From NCBI GenBank assembly GCA_036346275.1, contig CM070717.1:10351178-10415177 (forward strand): a DNA stretch of 64,000 nt. Reading direction: 5' to 3'. Of this stretch, positions 36,352 to 47,199 are shown piece by piece. The notes beneath the pieces were generated by a model. That model saw only the letters and a program-made list of their open reading frames with translations. It was not told the DNA's origin and ran no database searches. The DNA comes from Otatea glauca. Taxonomy: Eukaryota > Streptophyta > Magnoliopsida > Poales > Poaceae. Made by a program: the position numbers and the translations under genes. The first letter of the stretch is position 1, and the number at the start of each line of letters is the position of its first letter.

Positions 36352-36750
36352 CATGACCATCTTTTCAATCGGCTCACATCCTTCTAATCGGCCAAAAACT
36401 TTATAGACCGATGCTTGTTGGGCAAGTAAGTTAGCCTTGTCATTTAGTTCTCGAGGAATATGACTGATGGAGAAAAAAGTAAATAAGCTGATCATAGCGA
36501 GACACTGCTTCAAGTACTTGATCAAAATTTCATCGTAGTAGTTATACTCTCCATTAATATGCATGACCACCAACAAGGAATCATCATAGGCCTCAACAAA
36601 ATTTACTCCGATATTATCGAGCAGCTGTAGGCCTTTAAGAAATGTTATCATGCTAGTTGGCCCAGTTAAGTTTATATGTGAGAGGAATATATTGATGTAT
36701 GTGCAGGACTGCCCACCTTTCCTCAACAGCTTAAGCTTTTTTATTATCAA
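36352..36750 (-). pseudogene. Gypsy RNase H fragment of the Tat-like element
   Basis: The minus frame reads GLQLLDNIGVNFVEAYDDSLL ... ISHIPRELNDKANLLAQQAS, the C-terminal part of a gypsy RNase H (the HIPRELNDKAN motif). It stops at the LTR junction; removing the LTR and one CATGA copy rejoins it to the sequence before integrase (32092). The upstream RNase H and reverse transcriptase parts are missing. Confidence 0.75.
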
Positions 36751-38161
36751 AATTCATATTAATTTTCTTTTGGCTCATAAGAAATAAATCATTGTTCATA
36801 TTAATCAGTCACAATCAGCTAATACCAACGAATGGGGGCTCACCAACCTACCGAAACTGAATAAAAAGGAAAATAGATGCAAAATGCTAGTCCAGGTTAA
36901 ACACCTTGGATACACCTACCCTCCAAATCATCATAACAGGAGAAATTTCCCCTGAGCACTACTTGAATTGCTTTTTTATAGTGCCAATTATAAATAAAAA
37001 TCTCTACAATGAAATTTATTTTCGTCTATTGGATATACCTCAGCAGAAGACCAGTCACACAGCTACCTTAACAAATTTCGTAAGGTCAAAGCATGCATAG
37101 GAACAAGTACAAGACAAATGAGTTTCATTTTTTTAATTAAAAAACAACTCCTTAAAAAACAAACAAAAAGAAGAAACGAACAACACAGGAAATCAACATT
37201 TGTTCTAACTTCTAACAAATCCTAAGCATGAAACATATTGATCATGTCGGATCTGTGACATAAAGAGCTAATTAAGAAAAGAAAGAAGGTAAAGAAACTA
37301 CAATGAGTTTGACCACATAATTTGCACACATGATGTAAATAATTAAAAACAAAGAACAATCACACAAAGACCATTTCAATACTTAGCTGAAGCAATTCTC
37401 TTCATTACCCAATTCTTCGCTAAATATCACCTTTTGAAGCATCTTAAGCACTTGTCCCTAGGAGTTTAGAGAATTATCAGATGAAAAGACCAATGCATGC
37501 CATTTTGCCAAAACAAATGTTATGCTAACAAAGAATTAAATTAGATGAGCCTCCATACAAATGGATATGTGATCTCCATAAATGGTACTCAAAGATTGTT
37601 AAAGTAGCACCACAGGTGCTTATAGTTGTTAACTTGTTATGCAATTATGTTAGGATATGGGACCATGATTTGGCTCAGAGGTAACAATTACTTTGTGCAG
37701 CTTAAATTCAATACCTCCTACAGTATGTGTTTGCCATAGTTTTTTTTTCTAATCAGAAGGATGCAAAACTCAGAAAGACAATTATTTGTCATGAACACTA
37801 ACTGTTGTTTATTTCGATTTGCGCAGCCCTACAGATGTTGATGCTCTTTTCCTTGGACATGCTCTTTTTGTCCTTAATGCATTCCATGTGAGTTTTCCTC
37901 AATACTCTGCTTTGCCTACCCAAAACGCAAACATTGATATATGAGAGTCTAATTGCATAGCTAGATGGGTAAAAAATGCAGATGCACATTGATATTTGAC
38001 AAGCATTTGCACATACTCCTCGAAGCACAACTCAGCATCTCAAATGATTTAGGACAACAGAATTCTTTAGATGCTTTCAAACTTTCTTCATTGTTTGTCA
38101 ATCTATCGAATCCAATGTAGGCATTACGGCATGTTTCATTCAAAAAATTTGTGAGGCTTGA
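36751..38161. other. AT-rich sequence without recognised genes
   Basis: Short frames only. A GGGGGCTCACCAACC block near 36835 may mark the edge of the Tat-like element. Confidence 0.45.
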
Positions 38162-38671
38162 TTAGGATTCACATGGCCACAGGTTCCATACCAACATCCG
38201 CATGGGTCGCGAGCATGCAACAGACACTCTACGCTCAAGCACGCAAACAGGGAGCGAAGGAAGGTGGGTGTTACTTACGTCGTGAGGCGGCGGAGCGGGA
38301 GGACCGATGAGTCGGCAGTGAAGGGGGAGGGTGGGGTGGTGAAGGCGCCGTGGAAGCCAGGGGAAGCGCCGCAGGGAGAGACATCGCGGGCGGAGACACT
38401 GGGGGAGTTCGGGGAGCGCCGCAGAGAGAGACGCTGGCCGGGGAGACACCGAGGCCGGGGGCGTCGCTGATGTTGGGGTGACTAGGCTAAGGTTTTGAGC
38501 GCTGGTAAGTGGTAACCAATTGATCTGCGCGAGGGAGGTTTTATAGAGCCTATATCACATATGGTTTCATCTGTGATAGTGTATTATCACAGATGGTTCT
38601 AAACTAGTACTGTATGTGATGTTTCTTATCACAAAAGGTTCTAAAATAGAATCGTCTGTGATATTAGGTGG
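38162..38671 (-). mobile_element. 5' part of a CACTA element (promoter side), terminus lost
   Basis: On the minus strand, CACTA subterminal words (TCACAGATG, AACCATCTGTGATA) at 38671-38540 are followed by a TATA box (TCTATAAAACC near 38545) and a G/C-rich leader containing MSPRPASLSAALPELPQ. The order matches the intact CACTA at 41222. No CACTA terminus is found to its right; a minisatellite lies there. Confidence 0.55.
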
Positions 38672-38840
38672 ATGAACCAACATCAATGAAGGAATTGTGG
38701 AAGAACCAACATCCATTATTAGTGAAAGAATTGCATAATGTATATGGAATTGTGGATGAACCAACATCAGTGAAAGAATTGCATAATGTATATGGAATTG
38801 TGGATGAACCAACATCAGTAAAAGAATTGAAACTTTATTA
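38672..38840 (-). repeat. Minisatellite with a 48-bp unit
   Basis: About 3.4 copies of a 48-bp unit (GGATGAACCAACATC ... GAATTGCATAATG). On the minus strand the unit is open and repeats the 16 residues LMLVHPQFHIHYAILS. The left copies are diverged. Confidence 0.85.
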
Positions 38841-38929
38841 AATAAATCAGATGCATACACAAAGATGTTTCGACTTTCGAGCATTTCATTAAAAATAACT
38901 TTATTGTGTTGGAGAGTACACTTAAAATT

Positions 38930-40690
38930 ATAACTCCACTTGCTTATTCTTTTGTATAAAAATTAGCCCTTCACGATGATCAATGCATGTGTAGCTAGCT
39001 TTCTCAAATTGTTCTTCCTGGACCATAATACCGTTTTCGATAAGAGATAATTCATCAAATTGATTGTATTCTTCCTTATCTACTACATTCACAACTCCAA
39101 CAATCCTCCTTTTTCCTTGAAGAACTACATATTGCTTCTTGTTAGACGGGTCAGTTACATAGAATACTTGAACAACTTGGTTAGTGAGTACGAATGGTTA
39201 AACTTGGTATCTGACACATGCGAGGTCGACAGTAGTGACACCGTACTTGTCAACCTTCACCTGCTGGAGGAGGATCCAACGGCACTAAAATAAGGGGATC
39301 TTAAATAGTACATAGTCAAGCTCCCAAATCTCCACTATGAACCCATAGTAGGAGCTCCTCGTCAACCCAACGGTATTGAACGCATCTATGCAGACACCGC
39401 TGTTCTGATTTGTGCTCTTCATACCTAATCTCTCGTGTAAAATGTGTACCCATTTAAGTCATATCCTTTCCATGTTACAATTGTAAATGTTAGCCGTTTT
39501 GCCAACCATGTCAGTGTATCACTTGACGAGCTTCCAGTGATGAGTCTCTCCTTCAACCATTTGTTGATTTGAAGGTTATGCTGTCTCGTGATCCAAGACT
39601 TCTACCATGTTGAATTCTCTTACCGTAGCCAGTGCTTATGCTCGTCGATGTACGGGGACACTATAATTATGTGTTGCAAAATCGTGAAATGGCCTTTAGC
39701 ATAGGCAGCCGGATCAGGCATGATTGTTTTCCTTCCGATGGTCCCGATACCCTGGAGCCTCCCCTCATGGTGAGATTGAGGCACACTTACTGGTTCGACC
39801 TAAGCCATGTAATCGACGCAAAACAAACGCAGTAGTTTTGCCTCCATTGGATTCGCAAACAAACGCTTTAAACGGGGAATTATAGGCAGATACTATGCCA
39901 CCTTAGAAGGAGGTCCTTTCTTCACCTCGATGCCCTCGTCATCATCATCTGAGTGACCCTTACGCTCGTACCGGGATGCGTTGCACATCGAACATACATG
40001 CAAGTTTGTGTACTCTTTGTGGTATATGATATAGTCGTTCGAACATGTATGTATTCTTTCTACTTCCATTCCCAAGGGACAAAGTACCTTTTTGGCTTCT
40101 AATAAGAGTTTTACGTAACAACACTGTAAACTCTTATCAGACCAACCGTTACTTGCCTTCAACTTCAGTAGTTCAAGCATGGATGACAACCTTGTGTATT
40201 TTAACTTGCAATCTAGGAACAACAGTTTCTTCGAGTCCTCCATTAAGCCCTAGAATTTACCATATTCTCTGTCATCACGGTTCCCTTCTGTGTCGCGCAA
40301 CATCTGATTCAGATCGTCATCCTGCAATGTATCCTCATCGGAAGCACAATCAATATGATCATCTGGCATATCGTTGACTTCATCGACGATGTTAATACTA
40401 CAAGCTTCTTGTATATTCTGCTCTTCATCGTGACTGGTCCAACATGTATACCCTCTTTTGAAACCCCTTAGAATTATGTGTGCTTCGAGCTGCGTGAGTT
40501 TCAAAACATCTTTAGATTCTCGCAATCAATGCATGGACAAGACATAAACTACACCCCTTTATTAAATATATCCTCCTCTGCAGCTCTTCTAAAAGTGGAG
40601 ACGCCATTAATGTACTCGGCACTCGCACAGTTCTCAGCATACATCCACCTTCAGTCCATTTACACTTCGTATATAACATTTAGTGTTAAA
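38930..40690 (-). pseudogene. CACTA Tnp2-type transposase remnant
   Basis: From 40690 down: WMYAENCASAEYINGV and SCPCIDCEN (transposase-associated zinc domain), then HIILRGFKRGYTCWTSH. KLKYTRLSSMLELLKLKASNGWSDKS and KKVLCPLGMEVERIH (start of Tnp2) follow, then NLHVCSMCNASRYERK. The catalytic Transposase_21 core is mostly missing; only LKRLFANPMEAK-like residues follow. At 39330-39060 a DUF4216-like block appears (SYYGFIVEIWELDYVLFKIP, DPSNKKQYVVLQGKRRIVG). Stops are scattered through it. It may be the body of the CACTA whose right terminus is at 44194. Confidence 0.82.
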
Positions 40691-40779
40691 TATTGAAGTA
40701 TACTAGGTGTGCGCATGCACACATTCTTAAACTATGCAGTGCTAGCTACTTCTTGAATATAATGCAATTATATAACCAA

Positions 40780-41215
40780 TTACTACCTTAGATCACAAAG
40801 AACAAATGGATCTACATGCTAGATCTAAACACAATCTTCAAATTCTCTCTTCACTAAAATAGCTAGCTAAATCTTAAATATAATAATGCATTTAGAACCA
40901 ATTACTATCCTTAGATCACCAAGACACAAATGAAACTACAAGCTAGATCTAAACAATCTTCAAATTCTCTCCTTACCAAGTTAGATATTAAATATAATGC
41001 AATTAGAACTCATTATTGACCTTAGATAACCAAGAACACATGGATCTAGAAGCTAGATCTAAACAATCTTCAAATTCTCTCCTTACCAAGCTAGATCTTG
41101 AATATAATGCAATTAGAACCCACTACTAACCTTAGATCACCAAGAACACATGGTCTACTAAATTGATCTAAACAATCTTCAAATTCTCTCCTTACCAAGT
41201 TAGATTTCACCATAT
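40780..41215. repeat. Tandem repeat, four copies of ~110-120 bp
   Basis: The block CAATCTTCAAATTCTCT recurs at 40832, 40954, 41064 and 41173. Each copy also carries CTTAGATCACCAAG- and CTAGATCTAAA-like words. It lies between the transposase remnant and the CACTA at 41222. Confidence 0.85.
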
Positions 41216-41221
41216 CACCTC

Positions 41222-43894
41222 CATTACTACAGAAAGGTTTATATTAGACGCCTCAACACAGACGGATAGGATAAACCGTCTGTGATAAAGAACATCACTG
41301 ATGGTTCTATAGTGAAACCGTTAGTGAAACAATCATAGACGGTACTCTTCATGAACCGTCAGTGATATACATCAATATCACAGACGGTTTTAGTTAAAAC
41401 CCGTTTGTGATAATATCATAGACAATTTTAAATACGAATCATCTGTGATAAGTTCACATCACAGACGGTTGTAACTAAGAACCGTCTGTGATATGATCTC
41501 AAACCACTATATAAACATACCGATAGAGCTTCGTAGCGCATATCCATACGGTTCGTCTCACTCAAACCCTAGCCTTCCAGCGTTCCTCCTCCTGGGCGAC
41601 CTCCTCCCTGGCGAAGTCCTCCCTAGCATCCTCCTCCCAGGCTACCTCCTTCGCACAGATCATTCACTTACCCTAGCCGACGCTTCATCTGTCGCCGATG
41701 ATTCATCCCCCGCTGCGGTGCCTCCCCCTGATGACCTCGCCGACGCCCCTGGCCTCGGCACATCCCTGGCCGGCATCTCCCCTCGCGCCCTTGACCTCCC
41801 CTCACAGGTGGCTACACACATCGGTTGCCCTCGAGCCCAAGGCTGTGGAGGCGACAACGACCATCCCCGCCGCGAGCATCCTCCTCCCCGCCGAACTCCT
41901 CGTGGGTGATCAGTAGCCTATGTCCTTGTGCTAATAGATTAATGGTTGTGATTGTGAAGCATCATCATGTGATTTTGATTGTGAAGCATCGATATATACC
42001 TAGGGCTTGCTTGTGATTGTGAACCAATGTCAATTGCTATACTTGCTCTTGAATACATTGATTCTAATCATGTTGCAAATTACAAATATCATGTTGTAGA
42101 CACAATAGCAATCACATTTGCTACACAGTATAAATGCGTATGATATAGACAGTATGTCCATATATTAGTTCATATGTGACTCGTAGAAATCACATTTGCT
42201 TGATGTTGTTCAGTCAATTTGCATTATTAGAATGGGTAAAACAGCATGCATGCTTGGGTATCACATTTGCATGGATCTTTAGTAATATAATGCATTGATT
42301 GCTAGCATCTCTAGTTGTAGAATACATGATGATATTATATGGAATTTTGGATGGATTATATATGCATGCAAATCAGAACATTGGCAACCCCGAATGTGAG
42401 CTGTTGACTTAAATATATTGGTTAGTTTTAATATCTTAATTTACCTGTTTGCAGTTTAGCTGTCAGTACTAATAGATAATAAATTTAATTTTACGAAACA
42501 AAGTATATAAATGCAAGGTCAGATAGCCTAACCTGCTTTTCAAAATAGCCAACAGTAGTGTGAGGTTGACTTATATATATTGGCAACGACCATCGTGGAG
42601 TTGCCATTTTTGTGTACTATTTTACAAATGTTTCTATTTGAAGACACCACATATACATGTGTATATGAAGCAATTGCAAAGACATGGTAGTACTTGCCTG
42701 TCAACCAATAATGTTTAGACTACACTGAATAAAATAGATTGAAAGAACATTTGATGATTTTGGAGAACTTTTTCTATCTTTCTTACCTAATCCAATTCTC
42801 CAGCACGCTACCGTCTGTGATCCTCTTTTTCCACGACACCCAGTGAACTTCCATCATTAGTATGTGTTATTCGAAATTTTCTTCTGCTTAGGTATTTCCG
42901 CACGAAATTTATAAGGCACAACCAAGTTATAGATTTAGTAATTGAATATCTAAACTTCCTAGATGCATCAAGGCAACAGCTTGTCTGATCAGGATCGTCT
43001 TAAAATATGAAGTTTTGTAGGACTTTCATCTCTTTCTTATTATAATATTGATGGATTCTAAGGTAAAATCTATTTCATTCCACAGTTTGTCCTGAAAGGT
43101 GTCATGAACTGATTTATCGTTATCACTATATCCTCATCTCCGAATGAGAATACCATAGGCAGCCATGCTTCTTGAATTATAGAGTTGATTAAGTCAACGT
43201 ATGGAGTTGATTAAATTATCGTATAGTGCCATACGATAATTTAATCAACTCCATATACGATGACTTAATCAACCCTATAATTCAATAAGCATGGCTGCCT
43301 ATGGTATTCTCGTTCGGGGATGAGGATGAAGTGGAAGCGATAAATCAGAGCATGACAACGTTCATGACGAATTGTGGAATGAAATGGATTTTACCTTAGA
43401 ATCCATCAATATTATAATAAGAAAGAGATGAAAGTGCTACAAAACTTCATATTTTAAGACGATCCTGATCAGACAAGCTGTTGCCTCGATGCATCTAGGA
43501 AGTTGAGATATTCAATTACTAAATCTATAACTTGATTGTGCCTTATAAATTTCATTGCAGAAATACCTAAGCAGAAGAAAATTTCGAACAACACATACTA
43601 ATGATGGAAGTTCTGCTGGGGTGTGGGAAAAAAATAAGGATCACAGACGGTTCTATTTAGAAACTATCTGTGATATTTATGTATGACAGGCGGTTTTAGT
43701 TAAAACCCGTCTGTGATAAGTACCCATCACAAACTGTTCTAAACTAGAACCGTCTGTGATGATAATTTTCACAGACGGTTCGAAAACCGTCTGTGATGTG
43801 CCCTTACATCACTGACACATTGCTAGTGATGGTTCATAAAACCGTTATAGATGACGATTTTGAACCGTTTGAGATGATGATTTCTGCAGTAGTG
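41222..43894 (+). mobile_element. Non-autonomous CACTA element, 2673 bp
   Basis: The termini are CATTACTACAGAAAGG (one change from CACTA) and CTGCAGTAGTG, flanked by CTC on both sides (41219-41221 and 43895-43897). The subterminal repeats are ACCGTCTGTGATA / TCACAGACGGT, a family distinct from the ACCGATTGTGATG one. After the left array come a TATA box (41508-41515) and a short leader-like coding region (41493-41909, P/S/A-rich, not recognised). The right half is an ~840 bp near-palindrome. It is inserted in an older CACTA (right end 44194). Confidence 0.88.
42811..43650. repeat. Near-perfect long palindrome with a 6-base loop
   Basis: The left arm 42811-43224 and right arm 43231-43650 are reverse complements with few mismatches and short indels. 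At the centre, ATTATCGTAT and ATACGATAAT flank the loop AGTGCC. The outer ends are the CACTA subterminal words CCGTCTGTGATCC and GGATCACAGACGG. Transcription through it would give a ~410-bp stem. Confidence 0.92.
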
Positions 43895-44194
43895 CTCACA
43901 ATCGCAATCACCTCAAAGATAGGTCCCAAAACCCTAAAAAACACTAAGTGGCTTGGGACTCTGTATTATATATCGCTAGGAGATATCAGAGACGGTTCTA
44001 TTCATAAATCATCAGTGATATACATAGAATTCTAGACGGTTTTAGTATAAATCCGTCAGTGATAACTCCTGTAGCTATCACAAACGGTTTTATAAAAACC
44101 GTCTGTGATATCAAGTATTATCCCAGATGATTTATAAAGAGTATCGTATGTGTTGATGTTATTGATGATTGATATAAGCCTTTCTATAGTAGTG
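43895..44194 (-). mobile_element. Right terminus of an older CACTA element
   Basis: On the minus strand it starts CACTACTATAGAAAGGC at 44194, continues with ATCACAGACGG / ACCGTTTGTGATA subterminal repeats to about 43985, then a possible TATA region (ATATATAATACAG). TCT follows it outside. The other end is not identified; the CACTA at 41222-43894 is nested beside it. Confidence 0.7.
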
Positions 44195-45106
44195 TCTCTC
44201 TCACGACGTCTTGTGTTGATCTCCCCATTCTTGCGTGGTAATGCATGGAGCATGAAATGAGCAATGACGGTGTTCCCGATGACGACAGGTCTTCCATGGC
44301 ATCCTTCTCCCTCATATGAGCTCATGGAGATTGACATAGGCAGTGGCTTTTGTTTCTTGCTAAGATGGAAGAGAATAGATCATGGAGGATTAAGTCGGAC
44401 AAGTTTCCTTCTCTTTACTTATTATTTTTAGTGGAGTCTTTCCTTATTGTTTGATTGTGCACACGGGGGAATTAATTCCCAAGTTTCCTTCTCATTTTTT
44501 TTTCTGACTTTCAGTTGGACCCACGTGGAGATTAAATCTAAGCTGTTATAATTTGGTACTATCAGATAGATGATTAGATCTTTCTAGTTAACGTGGAAGC
44601 TTTCTCAAAGCGGTCAAAGCGGCTAATTAGAGTAGAGGTACACAAGGTATAAATAGATAGATATAATCAATTGAGAGCAATTAAAACTGGCAGGTCATTA
44701 TTCTGTGGTACGAGCTCTGTTTGTGCTGCAAATCATATTCTTTGATGTTTTCCAGCAATTTGGAGATTTTATCCATTTGATCGACATAGCGATTCAGTGT
44801 AGATTGTCGGGATTTCCAAACTTTCCAATCAAAATCTTGATATTTTCAAACTTCCTACAAAAAAATCTTGAACTTCCAACACCGAATTTGAAGCTTCCAA
44901 CTGAAATTTCTAAGCTTTCTACTCCCAAACCATAGAACTTTCAACGCAAACGTTTCAAACTCTTTTGCCTGGAAAACTCGATGTGCATAGCAGCGTGGCC
45001 AGGGCTGCTCTTGATTGACAGCGGACGGCAGGGTCCCGAATCTTGTCCTCCCCCTTTGAGGCACAATTGACATGGCTGGAGCGAGGTGAAGGCGTAACGG
45101 GGACAC
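44195..45106. other. Intergenic sequence, left of solo LTR copy C
   Basis: No gene is recognised. A TATA-like GGTATAAATAG at about 44648 and short CTTCCAAC / CTTTCCAA repeats (44815-44945) are visible. Confidence 0.4.
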
Positions 45107-46510
45107 TACAGAAATATGGGTATGCTACAATAACGCAAATTAAAAATTTTAGCACGTAAATTCGGATGTCAAGTAAGTGAGAGATTATAGATCATTATCA
45201 CTAGATGCCCAGTGCAGCGAAAAGAGAGTTAAAGTAGCCTAACTCAACATAGCACACGTTCTAGTGTAGTGGTCGATTGTCCTCGAGTGGTGGCCAAACG
45301 TCTTGGAGTGATGGTCGAACATGCCCGAACGATCATCCCAATCAACGCCATAGTAGCAGCAATGTTTCTACCGAAGTTCACACGTTCAGAAAAGGAACAT
45401 CGTGCGACGGTGTGCTAGCACCAGCATGCATGGCAGGGCCTAGGCTGTGATGGCTATGATTTCTGATCGACACGGTGGTGCAACAATTACATAACCCTAG
45501 CTTTCATGTACTCCCTTTATATAGCCTCTGGTGGAACCCTACATTATGGGACTAACCAAGATGCCAAGCCTACTTGGCCCATTAGTGACGAATCTAATCC
45601 GAACCACTGTATTCCAACTCATTAAGTGTGTGATCTTGTAGGTTCATGCATATTTGGCTATGGTCTGAAAACTCCTTTCGGCCTATAAGTCAACAGCAGC
45701 CTCTAGCTGGGCATAGCAACTTTCAAATATACACAAACAACATATCAGATGAGTCTATATAGTGTTCATGTACCGATCCCTTTGCCTCACGATACTTAAT
45801 TGAACTCAAGACAAGAAACGTGACATCTTATGATAGCTCGATCCTTCAATCGTTCCATGGTAGATTACTCAGTTGCAATTAACTCCTCAATCACACTAGG
45901 CATAACCAGGCACTTCCTTAATCTAACCATCAAGAGGGCTAGAGATATTTCTCTCGTTATATAAGATGGGCAAATTCCATCTTGATCGCTCACATTCCTC
46001 TGCATATTTCATAGTAAACTCAAAAGCTACCTTTATAACTATCCAGTTACAGAGTAACGTTTGGCAACCCTTAAATATACTATTACACATGTAGAAAACC
46101 ATGACGATCTCAGGTCTAAGAATCCCATGTACACTATGTATGAGACCAACTGATAACACTTAAAAATATAACAATTTTTACAGTGTCTTATGGTGAGTCA
46201 TTCCGACACCATGTCTCCAACATGTATCCACATTATTGATTTGATACCCCTATATCCATGATACATGAAATATGATCATCAATCAATATATGTACTGACC
46301 TATAAATCACAATTGTCCCAAGTAATGATATTAGGTCAGGGATAATTTAGAATAATATCAAAACATGAACAAGAAGTTTCACGAACAAGTCACATACTTC
46401 TTAATTGATACTAATGATATTTATTCACGGGACAAAATAATCATATTATTCTAGAAACATAGATGTAGTACAATCATCTCCATAATTGTCTCAAAGGCAT
46501 ATCACTAACA
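45107..46510 (-). repeat. Solo LTR, copy C of the 1.4 kb family
   Basis: It is homologous along its length to copies A and B and ends ATCACTAACA. GACAC occurs on both sides (45102-45106 and 46511-46515), the cleanest duplication of the three. The minus-strand TATA box is at 45515-45523. Confidence 0.85.
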
Positions 46511-46949
46511 GACACGACATCGATGATGAGCGAGGAAGAAGGGAAACGGGTGGTCACGACTGTATTGCGTGGAATAGATAAGGGGTAAAAGAGTTTAAGC
46601 ATAATTGATGGTCCCTACTATTTTCTCCGAAAAAGAATGCGATCAAAGATTTCCGTGCTCCTATATGTCCTTATATTATTAGTATTACATTAAAAGATAT
46701 CTTTGACAGAAAAATTAGGCAAAAATTACATTAAAAGATTTCCGTGCTCCTATATGATGCAAGGAGTGCACATGTACGCATTCGCTTTGACTGGTAGTAT
46801 TACAGTATAGGAAGCTGCTCAGATTCCTGCGCTTCTGTAAAGTTATACACGTGAAAAGAAAGAAGTGTTTCGGTACATGCGATTTGCATCCAAATCAGGA
46901 TTTGGTTTCAACTTGAACTAATCCTAAAAATCCAACTAGAATCCCCCAC
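46511..46949. other. Intergenic sequence, left of the second copia element
   Basis: No gene. The phrase AGATTTCCGTGCTCCTATAT occurs twice, near 46640 and 46738, with ATTACATTAAAAGAT beside each, a local ~100-bp duplication. Confidence 0.5.
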
Positions 46950-46954
46950 GATTT

Positions 46955-47169
46955 TATTGGGAATCTTATTATCGAATAGTCCAGAATTCCCAATAATCTA
47001 TTATATTTGGAGAAAAAAGAGACGAGAGAGACACAAAATTAGGGAGTAACGGTGAGAGAACTCTTTAATGCTTTTCAATTGTCTGTACAATGGGGACCCC
47101 CTCATCCTTATATAGTAGTCATCTAGGTTTTCGCTAAGGGGCCATCGTGAACCACATAGTTTCGCAACA
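46955..47169 (-). repeat. 3' LTR of the second copia element, 215 bp
   Basis: It begins TATTGGGAATC (a decayed TG end) and ends TCGCAACA on the plus strand; same length as the partner at 56368. Confidence 0.93.
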
Positions 47170-47178
47170 CTCCCCCTT
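47170..47178 (-). other. Polypurine tract of the second copia element
   Basis: AAGGGGGAG on the minus strand directly before the 3' LTR. Confidence 0.8.
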
Positions 47179-47199
47179 GGGCCCTTTGCCGCGGGATGC

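Larger units (their letters stand above)
15230..36830 (-). mobile_element. Tat-like Ty3/gypsy element, truncated and split by several insertions
   Basis: The parts, from left to right, are: LTR pieces (15230-15281, 22646-23024, 27076-27325), the polypurine tract (27326-27343), an oppositely oriented plant-mobile-domain ORF (27671-30614), integrase (31094-32092, minus) and RNase H (36352-36750, minus). Reverse transcriptase, protease, gag and the 5' LTR are not seen; similarity fades near 36830. An extra ORF between integrase and the 3' LTR, often antisense, is known from the Tat lineage, which supports the assignment. The left border at 15230 (TGTGACGAAGG) is a guess. Insertions at 15282, 23025 and 32098 interrupt the element; the second and third have clean duplications. 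Confidence 0.65.

Noticed and set aside
38163..38470. Possible host gene with an arginine/glycine-rich N-terminus
   Set aside because: The order of subterminal repeats, TATA box and G/C-rich leader matches CACTA elements in the same window, so a transposon 5' region is more likely.
41493..41909. 138-codon frame in the CACTA at 41222
   Set aside because: It follows a TATA box and may be transcribed, but the sequence is low-complexity P/S/A/L with no recognised family, so I do not call a gene.
42811..43650. Calling the palindrome a MIRNA gene
   Set aside because: Arms are several hundred bases, far longer than most MIRNA foldbacks, and I have no small-RNA evidence; kept as a repeat only.
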